A DNA stretch of 64,000 bases, taken from NCBI GenBank assembly GCA_008682415.1, contig VANK01000003.1, forward strand, positions 186,001 through 250,000, in the 5' to 3' direction. Source of the DNA: Acidobacteria bacterium AB60. Its GTDB lineage: Bacteria > Acidobacteriota > Terriglobia > Terriglobales > Acidobacteriaceae. How positions within the stretch are numbered: the first letter of the stretch is position 1; each line of letters starts with the position of its first letter. The notes below the pieces were generated by a model. That model made no database searches and was not told the DNA's origin. It was given only the letters and a program-made list of their open reading frames with translations. The position numbers were made by a program, and so were the translations under genes. Of this stretch, positions 27,321 through 34,916 are shown piece after piece.

Positions 27321-27356
27321 GCGCGGAGCCACGCTAGACCGGCTCCGCGCTTTTGT
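27321..27356 (+). terminator. Rho-independent terminator after parB
   Basis: GCGCGGAGCC and GGCTCCGCGC form a perfect 10-bp stem (27321-27330 and 27341-27350) with a 10-base loop, followed by TTTTGTT. It lies 21 bases after the parB stop. Confidence 0.8.
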
Positions 27357-27436
27357 TCGTTGCCCGTCTTCCCACCCTTGATCGATGCCCCGGAACAAGC
27401 GCCGGGGCGACATCTCTCGCCCACCCGACGGGCAGC

Positions 27437-27453
27437 GCCGCCTGTTAGGCGGC
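27437..27453. repeat. Small GC hairpin before recombinase block
   Basis: GCCGCC and GGCGGC (6-bp stem, loop TGTTA) lie 33 bases past the stop of the last minus-strand recombinase. It may be that operon's terminator, or part of an element end. Confidence 0.35.
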
Positions 27454-27485
27454 GTGAATCGCTGGCAACCCGAATCGGTTGCGCC

Positions 27486-28460
27486 TCAGAGGGTGTCAAG
27501 GAACCTCATCAGCGCGACGTCGTCGCGCCATTTCTTTTTGCTTCGCTTTGGGCTGAGTTTATCGAGTTGCGTCCGAAATCGTTCTGGAGTCAATCGCAAA
27601 TAGCGCTCAGCCGCGCCGAGGTCATGTTGCCCCATATAGGCTGAAAGCGCCGGGATCATGCGATTGAGGTCAGCACCGTGTTTGAGCCATGCCGTCAACC
27701 GGTGGACAGCGAAGGTGTGTCGCAGATCGTGAATTCGCGGTTCGTAGCGTGCTTTGTCGTGCCGGGCAATGCCAGCTTCCTTGCGCACTCTCTGAAAGGT
27801 CTGGTTCGCCGTGTCGGCTTTGATCTTCTCTCCGTCTTTTGTCAGAAAGAAGTTGGAATCAAGCATCATGTCCTTCCGATGATGCTTTCGATGGTATCTG
27901 AGCAAGATTTCGCAGAGATCGGAGCCGATTGGAATTTCACGCGAACGGTGGACACGACTGCTCCGAATCGTGATGCGCCGCTTGTGAAGATCTACGTCCT
28001 TACGCTCCAATTGAAGTGCCTCTCCGAGCATCGCGCCGGTGCCATACAGAAAGAGAAGCATGGTGCGAAAGGTGGGCCCTCCAATCACGCAGTTGAATTG
28101 TCGTTGCACAGTGCTGGCGGCCACGAGCAGGCGCCGGAGTTCTGTCCGTGAGTAAACGTACGGAAGGAAACTCTGCACCGGCGATCTGCGCGGAGGAGGC
28201 AGTGGCAAATTGGAAAGCTCATTGCGCGCCTTCCAGTAGCGAAAGAATCCCCTCAGAACGGAATATTTCTTATACCAAGTGGCGGGAGAGGTTAGCGGAC
28301 CATCAAGGAAGGTAACGACATCGTTGATTCTGATTCCATCAATTGCTACGTCCCCGACGTGCGTCTGAAGGGAGCGAAGGTTCTGAGCGCCCTTCGCCCA
28401 GGGCGTGCCTTCAGACCGTCTGGCTTCAACATAGATTTGGACTCCGTCTTTAAGGTTCAT
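27486..28460 (-). CDS. Tyrosine recombinase, partner type lacking Arg I (pair B)
   Basis: A 324-residue tyrosine-recombinase-fold protein, second gene of pair B. The N-terminal core-binding domain is followed by a catalytic domain with RIHDLRHTFAVHRL (His/Arg II) and MGQHDLGAAERYL near the Tyr. At the position of catalytic Arg I, normally within GLRxxEAL, it reads YGTGAMLGEALQL, so the arginine is missing. Its counterpart at 29664-30776 also lacks it. The protein may be a structural partner of the complete recombinase next to it, with which it overlaps by four bases (ATGA). Confidence 0.82.
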   Translation of the reverse strand: MNLKDGVQIYVEARRSEGTPWAKGAQNLRSLQTHVGDVAIDGIRINDVVTFLDGPLTSPATWYKKYSVLRGFFRYWKARNELSNLPLPPPRRSPVQSFLPYVYSRTELRRLLVAASTVQRQFNCVIGGPTFRTMLLFLYGTGAMLGEALQLERKDVDLHKRRITIRSSRVHRSREIPIGSDLCEILLRYHRKHHRKDMMLDSNFFLTKDGEKIKADTANQTFQRVRKEAGIARHDKARYEPRIHDLRHTFAVHRLTAWLKHGADLNRMIPALSAYMGQHDLGAAERYLRLTPERFRTQLDKLSPKRSKKKWRDDVALMRFLDTL

Positions 28461-29701
28461 CGCAGCCCCGCAAGGCGGAAGGCGGCGACCTTCCGAAGTG
28501 CGCGATTATCATGCTTCGCATAGATGCTAACGGACTTGGTGTTGCGGTGACCCAGGAAATCGGCGATGTCCTTCAGCGAGGTTCCCTTCTGTAGGAGCCG
28601 CGTCGCGCAGGCGTGCCGCAAGCTGTGCGGGCCGAGATGATCGAGTTCGATGCCGAGCTCCCGCATACGCGTCGAGACTGTCCTCCAAACAGTCGAGTGC
28701 AGAAGCGGTCCCCACGGACGGCGCTCGCCAAGGAACACGTGTCTGTCGTCAACATGCGGGCGGCCATAGCGAAGATATTTCAGGATAGCCTCGCCGATTT
28801 CGTACTGAATCGGGAACTGTTGAATGCCGCCGCGCTTGCCGCGCCGCACCGTGAATACTTCACTGCGCCAATCGAAGTCTTCCAGTTGCAGGTCCATGAC
28901 CTCACGGCCGCGGAGTCCGTACACCGTGAAGAGCAGGAGGAGGGCTTTGGCGCGAAGTTGTTCGGGCTTCATGCCTTCGGTCAGCTTGAGCAACTCGCGG
29001 ACTTGTGCCCACGTGGGCCCCATAGGACGGGCCTCGTACTTCGAAATACGTGGGCCGCGGATCGCCAAAGAGAGGTCTGGCGAGCACCAGCGTTGCGCCT
29101 CGGCGAAGCGAAAGAAGCTTCGCAATGCCATGCATTGAGTAGCGATGCCGCGGGGCCTCCACCCTTCAGCGCGTTTTGCGCGAAGGAAGTCGTCGATATC
29201 ACTAGGGGACAATGTCTCAAGACCCCTACCCCGTGCCCCGAGCCATCTCAAGAAGATACTTGCTCGATTGGAATAGCCCCGAATTGTTGGAGCTGCAAGG
29301 CCCAGCTGGAAGCGCAGCGAATGAGAAAACATCTCCACTTGCTCTTGAGATCGAGAGCGTGGAGACGGCGCTAACCTGCCGAGGAATCGAAACCAGCCGC
29401 GAGCGACGATCGCGAATGATTTTGGCGACCCAGAGTCGTGGTGGCGAGAGTCCCGAAATGGGCCTCGATATTCAGCCCAGAATTTCGCTCCCTTTTCAAT
29501 TTCTTGCTCATCAATCACGCGTAATTCGTTCAATCCGAGGACGCGAATGATGTGGAGCATGTAGGTCGCGGCTCCGTGGACTTTGCTTTGGCAAAAGCCC
29601 TGTTCGAGCAAATGCCTCAGATACTGCTCACGTTCTGAACGGAGTGGCGCTTGCTGATGTCTTTCAACCAGTCTTCGGGTTTGGAAGATCTGTTCGAACA
29701 T
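28457..29701 (-). CDS. Tyrosine recombinase, complete (pair B)
   Basis: A 414-residue recombinase with all catalytic residues: YGLRGREVMDL for Arg I, PHSLRHACATRLL for His/Arg II, and LGHRNTKSVSIYAKHD for His III and the Tyr. It is similar throughout to the 414-residue protein at 30773-32017, for example KRGGIQQFPIQYE is identical in both, so the two pairs arose by duplication or tandem insertion. The start overlaps the end of the preceding recombinase by 38 bp, so all four genes read as one transcription unit. Confidence 0.85.
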   Translation of the reverse strand: MFEQIFQTRRLVERHQQAPLRSEREQYLRHLLEQGFCQSKVHGAATYMLHIIRVLGLNELRVIDEQEIEKGAKFWAEYRGPFRDSRHHDSGSPKSFAIVARGWFRFLGRLAPSPRSRSQEQVEMFSHSLRFQLGLAAPTIRGYSNRASIFLRWLGARGRGLETLSPSDIDDFLRAKRAEGWRPRGIATQCMALRSFFRFAEAQRWCSPDLSLAIRGPRISKYEARPMGPTWAQVRELLKLTEGMKPEQLRAKALLLLFTVYGLRGREVMDLQLEDFDWRSEVFTVRRGKRGGIQQFPIQYEIGEAILKYLRYGRPHVDDRHVFLGERRPWGPLLHSTVWRTVSTRMRELGIELDHLGPHSLRHACATRLLQKGTSLKDIADFLGHRNTKSVSIYAKHDNRALRKVAAFRLAGLR

Positions 29702-30776
29702 TGTTCCTCCCCGCGTGCGGTAGAGCCGTCTCGTGATCGTTAGGCGACAACGTTTTGCGGGAAACGAGACGCTCGTTCACGTTGCGATCTGGGACTCCTG
29801 TTGACAATAGGGACAAAAACCTCATCAGCTCGGGATCATCACGCCATCTCTTATTTCCCCGCTTAGGGCTGAGTTTTAGGAGCTGCGGGCGGAAGCGCTC
29901 GGGCGTGAGCGCAAGGTACTTTTCGGTCGTTCCGAGGCCCGTCAGGCCCATATAGACAGACAGCGCCGGCAACATTCGGTTCAATTCGGCACCATGTTTG
30001 ATCCATCCGGTGATCCGATGTACCGCAAACGTGTGTCGCAGATCATACATGCGAGGCTGACAACTGGCATCTTCGCGCCGTCGAATTCCAGAGAGTCGGC
30101 GCAATCTGGCGAACGTAGCTTGGACAGTAGGGGAATAGAGAGCTTTTCCTTCTCTGCTGACGAAAAAGTGTCCGTCCTCCGTCGAGTCTTGTCGCCGCCT
30201 TGACACGAAATATCTTTCAAGAACGTTCCTCAGGTCTGGACCGATCGGGATCGTCCGTGAGCGGTTGTAGCGATTGCGGCGGATCGTGATCGAGCTCTTC
30301 TTGAGATCGACATCTTGGATTAACAACCGAATAACCTCTCCAACCAGTGCGCCTGTGGCATAGATGAAGATCAGGACCGTGGCAAGAGTGATGGCGTCGA
30401 TTGAGCACCGATCCGCATTCTGAGACGTGCGAGTTTCCTTTAACAATGTGCGGATTTCGGAGTGACTGAAGATGTAAGGCACGAATGGCTGCTGCCTATC
30501 TATTCGCTTTGCGGGCAGCGGCAGGGCGCCGATCTCTCCACGTGCCAGCCAGAATTCAAAGAAGGCCCGAAGCAGCCGGTACTTCGACCTCCAGGTATCC
30601 GGGGACGACTTTGGGCTGTCTAGAAATGCCAAGACTTCGCGAGCGGTAACGCTTCCAAGAGAGACGTTCCCTACGCGCTTGCCAAACGCTCGAAGATACC
30701 ATCCGGTACAGCGATAGGAGAGCCCCTCGGAGCGCTTTCGTCCGATATAGCGTTCTATGGCATCATCAAGATTCAA
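29664..30776 (-). CDS. Tyrosine recombinase, partner type lacking Arg I (pair A)
   Basis: A 370-residue homologue of the 27486-28460 protein with a longer C-terminal tail. RMYDLRHTFAVHRI gives His/Arg II and TTEKYLALTPE the Tyr. The Arg I motif is altered to YATGALVGEVIRL, and the usual GH before the Tyr is also missing (MGLTGLGTTEKY). Overlaps of 4 bp with the gene upstream and 38 bp with the gene downstream put it in the same operon. It was probably kept for assembly with the complete recombinase rather than for its own strand cleavage. Confidence 0.82.
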   Translation of the reverse strand: MNLDDAIERYIGRKRSEGLSYRCTGWYLRAFGKRVGNVSLGSVTAREVLAFLDSPKSSPDTWRSKYRLLRAFFEFWLARGEIGALPLPAKRIDRQQPFVPYIFSHSEIRTLLKETRTSQNADRCSIDAITLATVLIFIYATGALVGEVIRLLIQDVDLKKSSITIRRNRYNRSRTIPIGPDLRNVLERYFVSRRRQDSTEDGHFFVSREGKALYSPTVQATFARLRRLSGIRRREDASCQPRMYDLRHTFAVHRITGWIKHGAELNRMLPALSVYMGLTGLGTTEKYLALTPERFRPQLLKLSPKRGNKRWRDDPELMRFLSLLSTGVPDRNVNERLVSRKTLSPNDHETALPHAGRNNVRTDLPNPKTG

Positions 30777-32017
30777 AGTATCGCCGCCAGACTGAAGGCT
30801 GCCACTTTGCGTAAAGAGCGCCGGTCGTATTTCGCATACGTCGCGACTGATCTGACAGTCCGGTGCCCAAGAAAATCAGCGATCTCCTTCAAAGAACTCC
30901 CCGTTTTCAAGAGCTGGGTAGCACAGGAGTGTCGAAGCGAATGGGGCCCGCAACGCTCCGACTGAATTCCCAGCCGCTTCATCCGCTTTCCTATGACGCC
31001 CCACATCGATCTCGCCTCGAACGGCCGCCAAGGGAGCTGCACCGTGAGAAAGATATTCCGGCAAGCGCAACGCGGGCGTCCGCAGCGAAGGTAGTCTAGG
31101 ATTGCTTCTCCCACCTCATACTGAATGGGGAACTGTTGGATGCCTCCGCGTTTCGCTCTGTGGACGCAGAAAGTCTCATTGCGCCAATCGAAATCGTCGA
31201 GGCGAAGGCGCGCCACCTCACTAGCACGCAGACCGTAAATCGAGAACAAAAGAAATAGAGCGCGATCGCGCAGAGCTACCGGCGTTCTGCCGTCCACAGA
31301 CCGTATCAGCCGGCGAACGTCCGACCAACTAGGTCCCTTGGCAGATTCCGTGTACGCTGGGAATCTCGGCTTGAGGATGCCACGCCATATACCCGGCGGA
31401 CACCAGCCCCGTTCTTCCGCGACGATGAAGAATGCACGCAGAGCGACGCATAAACCTCTTATCGTAATCAGGCGGAGCCCAGCCTCACGCTTGCTGGCGA
31501 GATAATCGTCCACGTCATTGACTGAGATGAACGAAAGCCCCTCGTGCCGTTCGGAAGCCCATTGCAAAAAATGCCCAACTCGGTTAACGCAGTCCCGAAT
31601 GGTGGTGGCAGCCAATCCTCGAGATTCCAACGCGCTTCTGAATTCAGCGAGTTGTGCTTCAAAAGGTCCGAGCGGCGGGGTCCGCAAAATCAGAGCGCCG
31701 TGAAAGCGCAACCAGTGCCGAGCTGTTATTGCAAAGGCTCTCGGTGAAGGGGGCCGGCACTTCAGCATTCGTTCAGGTCCGCTGTTGCTCGCCCAGCGTG
31801 CCCCGGCTTCCTCAATTTCCCTCAGCTCCACCTTCCGTAGACTCGTCAACCCCATGATCTGGACAATGCGGACGAGATAACTGGCAGTGGCCCGAACACG
31901 ATTGGCGTCCCAGCCGATTTGGAGCAGATGGGTCAAAAACTGCTCCCGCTCTTTTACGAGCGGCGCAGATCGGTGGCGCCGTTGAAAACTTGGGGAGATT
32001 GAAATGCTTTCAATCAA
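30773..32017 (-). CDS. Tyrosine recombinase, complete (pair A)
   Basis: A 414-residue recombinase, first gene of the four-gene block. Arg I is in YGLRASEVARL, His/Arg II in PHSLRHSCATQLL, His III and Tyr in LGHRTVRSVATYAKYD. The N-terminal half has a core-binding domain (ATTIRDCVNRVGHFLQWA). The ATGA overlap with the next gene mirrors pair B. Recombinase-in-trio (RIT) elements carry three overlapping recombinase genes. This block has two and two, so it is a relative rather than a standard RIT element. Confidence 0.85.
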   Translation of the reverse strand: MIESISISPSFQRRHRSAPLVKEREQFLTHLLQIGWDANRVRATASYLVRIVQIMGLTSLRKVELREIEEAGARWASNSGPERMLKCRPPSPRAFAITARHWLRFHGALILRTPPLGPFEAQLAEFRSALESRGLAATTIRDCVNRVGHFLQWASERHEGLSFISVNDVDDYLASKREAGLRLITIRGLCVALRAFFIVAEERGWCPPGIWRGILKPRFPAYTESAKGPSWSDVRRLIRSVDGRTPVALRDRALFLLFSIYGLRASEVARLRLDDFDWRNETFCVHRAKRGGIQQFPIQYEVGEAILDYLRCGRPRCACRNIFLTVQLPWRPFEARSMWGVIGKRMKRLGIQSERCGPHSLRHSCATQLLKTGSSLKEIADFLGHRTVRSVATYAKYDRRSLRKVAAFSLAAIL

Positions 32018-32098
32018 ATCTCACCGCTTCCTTATCTTCGGTGTTGGGCCCAGGAAATGGTGGTGCATTGCGAACCGGGGATGGTGGGGTAGAGGGGT

Positions 32099-32125
32099 GC
32101 GGGGAGAGGGGGCGCATCTCCCCGC
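32099..32125. repeat. 9-bp GC hairpin upstream of recombinase block
   Basis: GCGGGGAGA (32099-32107) and TCTCCCCGC (32117-32125) are perfect inverted arms. They lie in the 32018-32365 gap between the divergent recombinase and HEPN/Toprim genes. No other feature is seen in this gap. Confidence 0.4.
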
Positions 32126-32365
32126 AAGCGGTCAAATTATACCGCCGGGCTCGTGACTCGCACTGCTCTGTATCGGAAGCCGGATGCAGACCTCAGCTCA
32201 GTTGGCTCGCGATCTCGCAACGGTGCCGCGCCCAAAATGAGCGACACGGCGATAATTCGCGTGGTGGCGACTCAATTGGCTTGGCAGGAAGCCGGGTCTC
32301 TCGCCACGCCATCTGATATGAGATAAATGTCCTTGTCAAATCAAACGTACTCGTTGAGGTAATTT

Positions 32366-33022
32366 GTGTACGATCCCCCGTTTGAGCTTTATGTGGGCGG
32401 CTATGCTTTTTCTTATTCTCACGAACGTTCCAACGAACTGCTGGCCCTGTTCACTGAACGGGACCGGCGCCGCCCCTCCCAACCCGAGGAGAGCGATTCG
32501 GATGTTTCCGAATTTGAGGAGGCTAATTTCGACGATTCAGTCGTCAAAAACGCTAGTGTTGAGTCGGTTGGATCGAAGTTGGGGCCGTCTGATCTGCTTT
32601 TACCGGAGCCTGACGGTGCGCCCGAAAGATCAAATAGGGATGTGTTAATCGAGGGCAACTGTCCCACTTCAGCGGTACTGGAACCTGAGGAGTCTGCTTC
32701 GGAAGAGTCGAACACAGAAGAAACCTATTCCGAAAAAGCCTACGACGTTCCGGTCACGATTATGCGTGAACGCCTCGAAATCATGGGTTTCTCAAATGCC
32801 CGCTGGGAAGAAGAGCTGCAGGAGTACGTGAATCGGAAGATCGATTATGCGGTCAAGAACGCCGAGGAAAGAGAGGTTGGGACCCCTGCGCGAAGGAGAG
32901 CTGAGAAGCGTTTGATGATCATACAGCGCTCCTCTTTGAACCGATGGATGAAGAAGTGGTTGCTATTGCTTGACCAGTGGTTGAACCAGAGCTACTCCGT
33001 CCCAGAGGACACGCTCATGTAG
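32366..33022 (+). CDS. HEPN/Toprim-associated protein, N-terminal part (frameshifted)
   Basis: A 218-residue N-terminal part of a HEPN/Toprim-type protein. It begins with the short beta-strand module (MYDPPFELYVGGYAFSYSHE), has an acidic low-complexity stretch (about 45-130), and then a helical segment with RERLEIMGFSNARWEEELQEY. GTG 32366 has GAGGT five bases upstream. It stops at 33022 where the downstream frame already runs, so the two open frames are one gene interrupted by a shift of one base. HEPN domains are often RNases and Toprim domains nick or join DNA. Such fusions are frequent in defence islands. Confidence 0.68.
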   Translation: MYDPPFELYVGGYAFSYSHERSNELLALFTERDRRRPSQPEESDSDVSEFEEANFDDSVVKNASVESVGSKLGPSDLLLPEPDGAPERSNRDVLIEGNCPTSAVLEPEESASEESNTEETYSEKAYDVPVTIMRERLEIMGFSNARWEEELQEYVNRKIDYAVKNAEEREVGTPARRRAEKRLMIIQRSSLNRWMKKWLLLLDQWLNQSYSVPEDTLM

Positions 33023-33687
33023 CCGACGAACCTCTGTCTGAAACGGCCAGATATTCAGTCTTGCGCTCTGTGCGCGAGTTTGAGGCGATCCTCGTTCTTA
33101 CGGAAGGAAGAACAGACGCAAGAATCATCAGTGAAAGCTTCATGAGGATGAGGCCTGAAATTGCGCACATGTTCTCGTATATGGACCACGAAACCTTCAA
33201 GGTTCCCGGCGGAACGCCGGCTCTTGTCGCACTGGCGCGGAGTCTGGCCGGGGCCAAAATATCGAATCGGATCATCTTTCTCTTCGACAATGACACTGCG
33301 GGGCATGAGGGGCATCAGCAATTTCAGAAGGTTAATTGTCCGAAGCATTATCGAGGCGTGGTACTCCCATACTTGAAGTCTGCCGAGGCATACCCGACGA
33401 TCGGACCCACAGGAGACGCACCTGCAAATGTCAATGGTCGCGCTTGCGGTATCGAACTGTATTGCGGGCCAAAGGCTTTGACTTCGGAGAGCGGGAGTCT
33501 TTGCCCGGTTCAATGGAAGGGGTATATGGATGGCATGAAGCGCTATCAAGGAGAACCCCTGAACAAAGACGGTATCAAGGAACGTTTCCTCTTGGCCCTA
33601 AAGCAGAGTTCCAATCCCAGGACAGATCCCGAATTTGAAGACATGCGCCTCGTTCTGAAAACACTGACAGAAGTTCAATGGAACTGA
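32977..33687 (+). CDS. Toprim-domain part of HEPN/Toprim protein (frameshifted)
   Basis: The C-terminal half. The Toprim fold is clear, with ILVLTEGRTDARII carrying the catalytic Glu and IIFLFDNDTAGHEG the DxD-like metal motif. The frame is open from 32977, but the homologous part begins around SETARYSVLRSVREF near 33040. No slippery heptamer is visible in the overlap (32977-33022), so a programmed shift is unlikely; mutation or assembly error is preferred. Length of both halves together (about 440 residues) fits one intact protein. Confidence 0.68.
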   Translation: MVEPELLRPRGHAHVADEPLSETARYSVLRSVREFEAILVLTEGRTDARIISESFMRMRPEIAHMFSYMDHETFKVPGGTPALVALARSLAGAKISNRIIFLFDNDTAGHEGHQQFQKVNCPKHYRGVVLPYLKSAEAYPTIGPTGDAPANVNGRACGIELYCGPKALTSESGSLCPVQWKGYMDGMKRYQGEPLNKDGIKERFLLALKQSSNPRTDPEFEDMRLVLKTLTEVQWN

Positions 33688-33692
33688 GCTAA

Positions 33693-34218
33693 GCCATTGG
33701 CCATCTCCAAGCCCGACTACCGCGGCCAGAGCTACGTGCTTTGGAACGATGGCAACGGACATTTCCCCACCTGGACCAAGGTAGGACCGGCCAGAGCATG
33801 GATTCGCATGCCGTAGACGGTGCCTTTGCCATCGTTCCAGCGGATCTCGTGGAAGGTACGGCCGTGGCCGGTGTTGAAGTACACCGATCCGGGCATCTCC
33901 ACGTATCCGACGATGATATCCGGCTGCCTGTCGCGATTTAGGTCTGCGATCGCCACGCAATACGGTGGCCGACCGAGGCCGGGGGGCCGGACAGGATATC
34001 CGAACTGGAGTCCGCCGCGATTGAGCAGGATGAAATTCGCCTTGAGGGCTTCATCGATGATGGCCAGATCGGGTCGCCCATCGCCATTGAGATCGCCGGC
34101 CGCACCCGCCTCTCCTTCGCCGACTTCGATGGAGACGGCTGGCCGGACATAGTGGCGGCGCGCTCTGACGCTCCCAATGGCATCTGGTTCAGCACGAAAT
34201 GGGATGAGGGGCGCTGAG
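33693..34218 (+). pseudogene. VCBS/FG-GAP repeat fragment with internal inversion
   Basis: A remnant of a secreted beta-propeller protein. Outer parts code on the plus strand: 33693-33785 reads YRGQSYVLWNDGNGHFPTW, and about 34110-34218 reads LSFADFDGDGWPDIVAAR and ends at a stop. The middle, about 33795-34110, codes on the minus strand (AAGDLNGDGRPDLAII, IADLNRDRQPDIIVGYV, WNDGKGTVYGM). Turning the middle around gives one continuous run of VCBS repeats. The minus-strand open frame 33732-34388 is therefore not a gene of its own. No promoter or signal peptide remains. Confidence 0.65.
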
Positions 34219-34497
34219 CTCCGGACTGCAAATCCCGTCCGGCTGAGTGATGTTGTAGTGCTGGGCGCTGCTACGCAGCGGGTGAAAATTGACACGTCAT
34301 CCCCAGATGGGATCGCGCGCCCTGCAATTGTGAACATGTTGATTTTGAGGTACTTGGGTGAGTGATGTTCTCGTTTGTAAACGCGCAATCTGCAAGGCGT
34401 TTACGAATGTGAACGTCTTTGAATGGACAGAGTTAGCAGCCGGGGTGTTTGACAACGCGGAGACTCCGGGGTACTTTGCGACTAAGGCGACTGACTG

Positions 34498-34905
34498 ATG
34501 TCTTCCCCCGAAACCAGACCGCCTTCTGTTGTCCCGCCAGCTGTGCCCGCTCCCCGGGCAGGTGAGAGCTTTCGGACCAAATCCATTGCCACCAGGATTA
34601 CCGAGTCGGAGTTCGCCGAGATCGAATCGGCCGCTTCGGCCCAGGGTAAGAAGGTGTCCGAGTGGCTGCGCGAAGCCGCGCTTGCTCAGGCCCGAGGACG
34701 CGGCGCCGCAGAAACAGACCCAGTCTTATTAGCGGAGCTGATGGCCATCCGGACCCTGGTTGTGAATCTGTTCGCTTCTGCGTCGAAGGGTCCGCTCAAC
34801 GACGAATCCATCCGCAAGATGGCTGCCTATGCGGACTCGATCAAACTCCAAAAAGCTGAAGAATTCCTGGCAAGTCGAAAGGAAGGCAAGACCGGAAAAA
34901 CGTAG
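34498..34905 (+). CDS. Ribbon-helix-helix mobilisation accessory protein (MobC-like)
   Basis: A 135-residue protein with a ribbon-helix-helix DNA-binding region near residues 24-65 (KSIATRITESEFAEIES, KVSEWLREAAL), as in MobC/NikA-type relaxosome proteins. A C-terminal helical region follows. It sits 11 bp before the coupling protein gene and upstream of the relaxase, the usual place for an oriT-binding accessory protein. The N-terminal 20 residues are Pro-rich. The ATG has only a weak ribosome binding site. Confidence 0.7.
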   Translation: MSSPETRPPSVVPPAVPAPRAGESFRTKSIATRITESEFAEIESAASAQGKKVSEWLREAALAQARGRGAAETDPVLLAELMAIRTLVVNLFASASKGPLNDESIRKMAAYADSIKLQKAEEFLASRKEGKTGKT

Positions 34906-34916
34906 GAGGTCATACT

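Noticed and set aside
27486-32017. Standard three-recombinase RIT element
   Set aside because: There are four genes in two pairs with an active/inactive pattern, so the three-gene definition does not fit.
32977-33022. Programmed ribosomal frameshift in the HEPN/Toprim gene
   Set aside because: No slippery heptamer or downstream stem was found, so mutation or error is more likely.
33732-34388. Separate minus-strand VCBS gene
   Set aside because: Only the middle part has VCBS text. It is the inverted piece of a plus-strand remnant.
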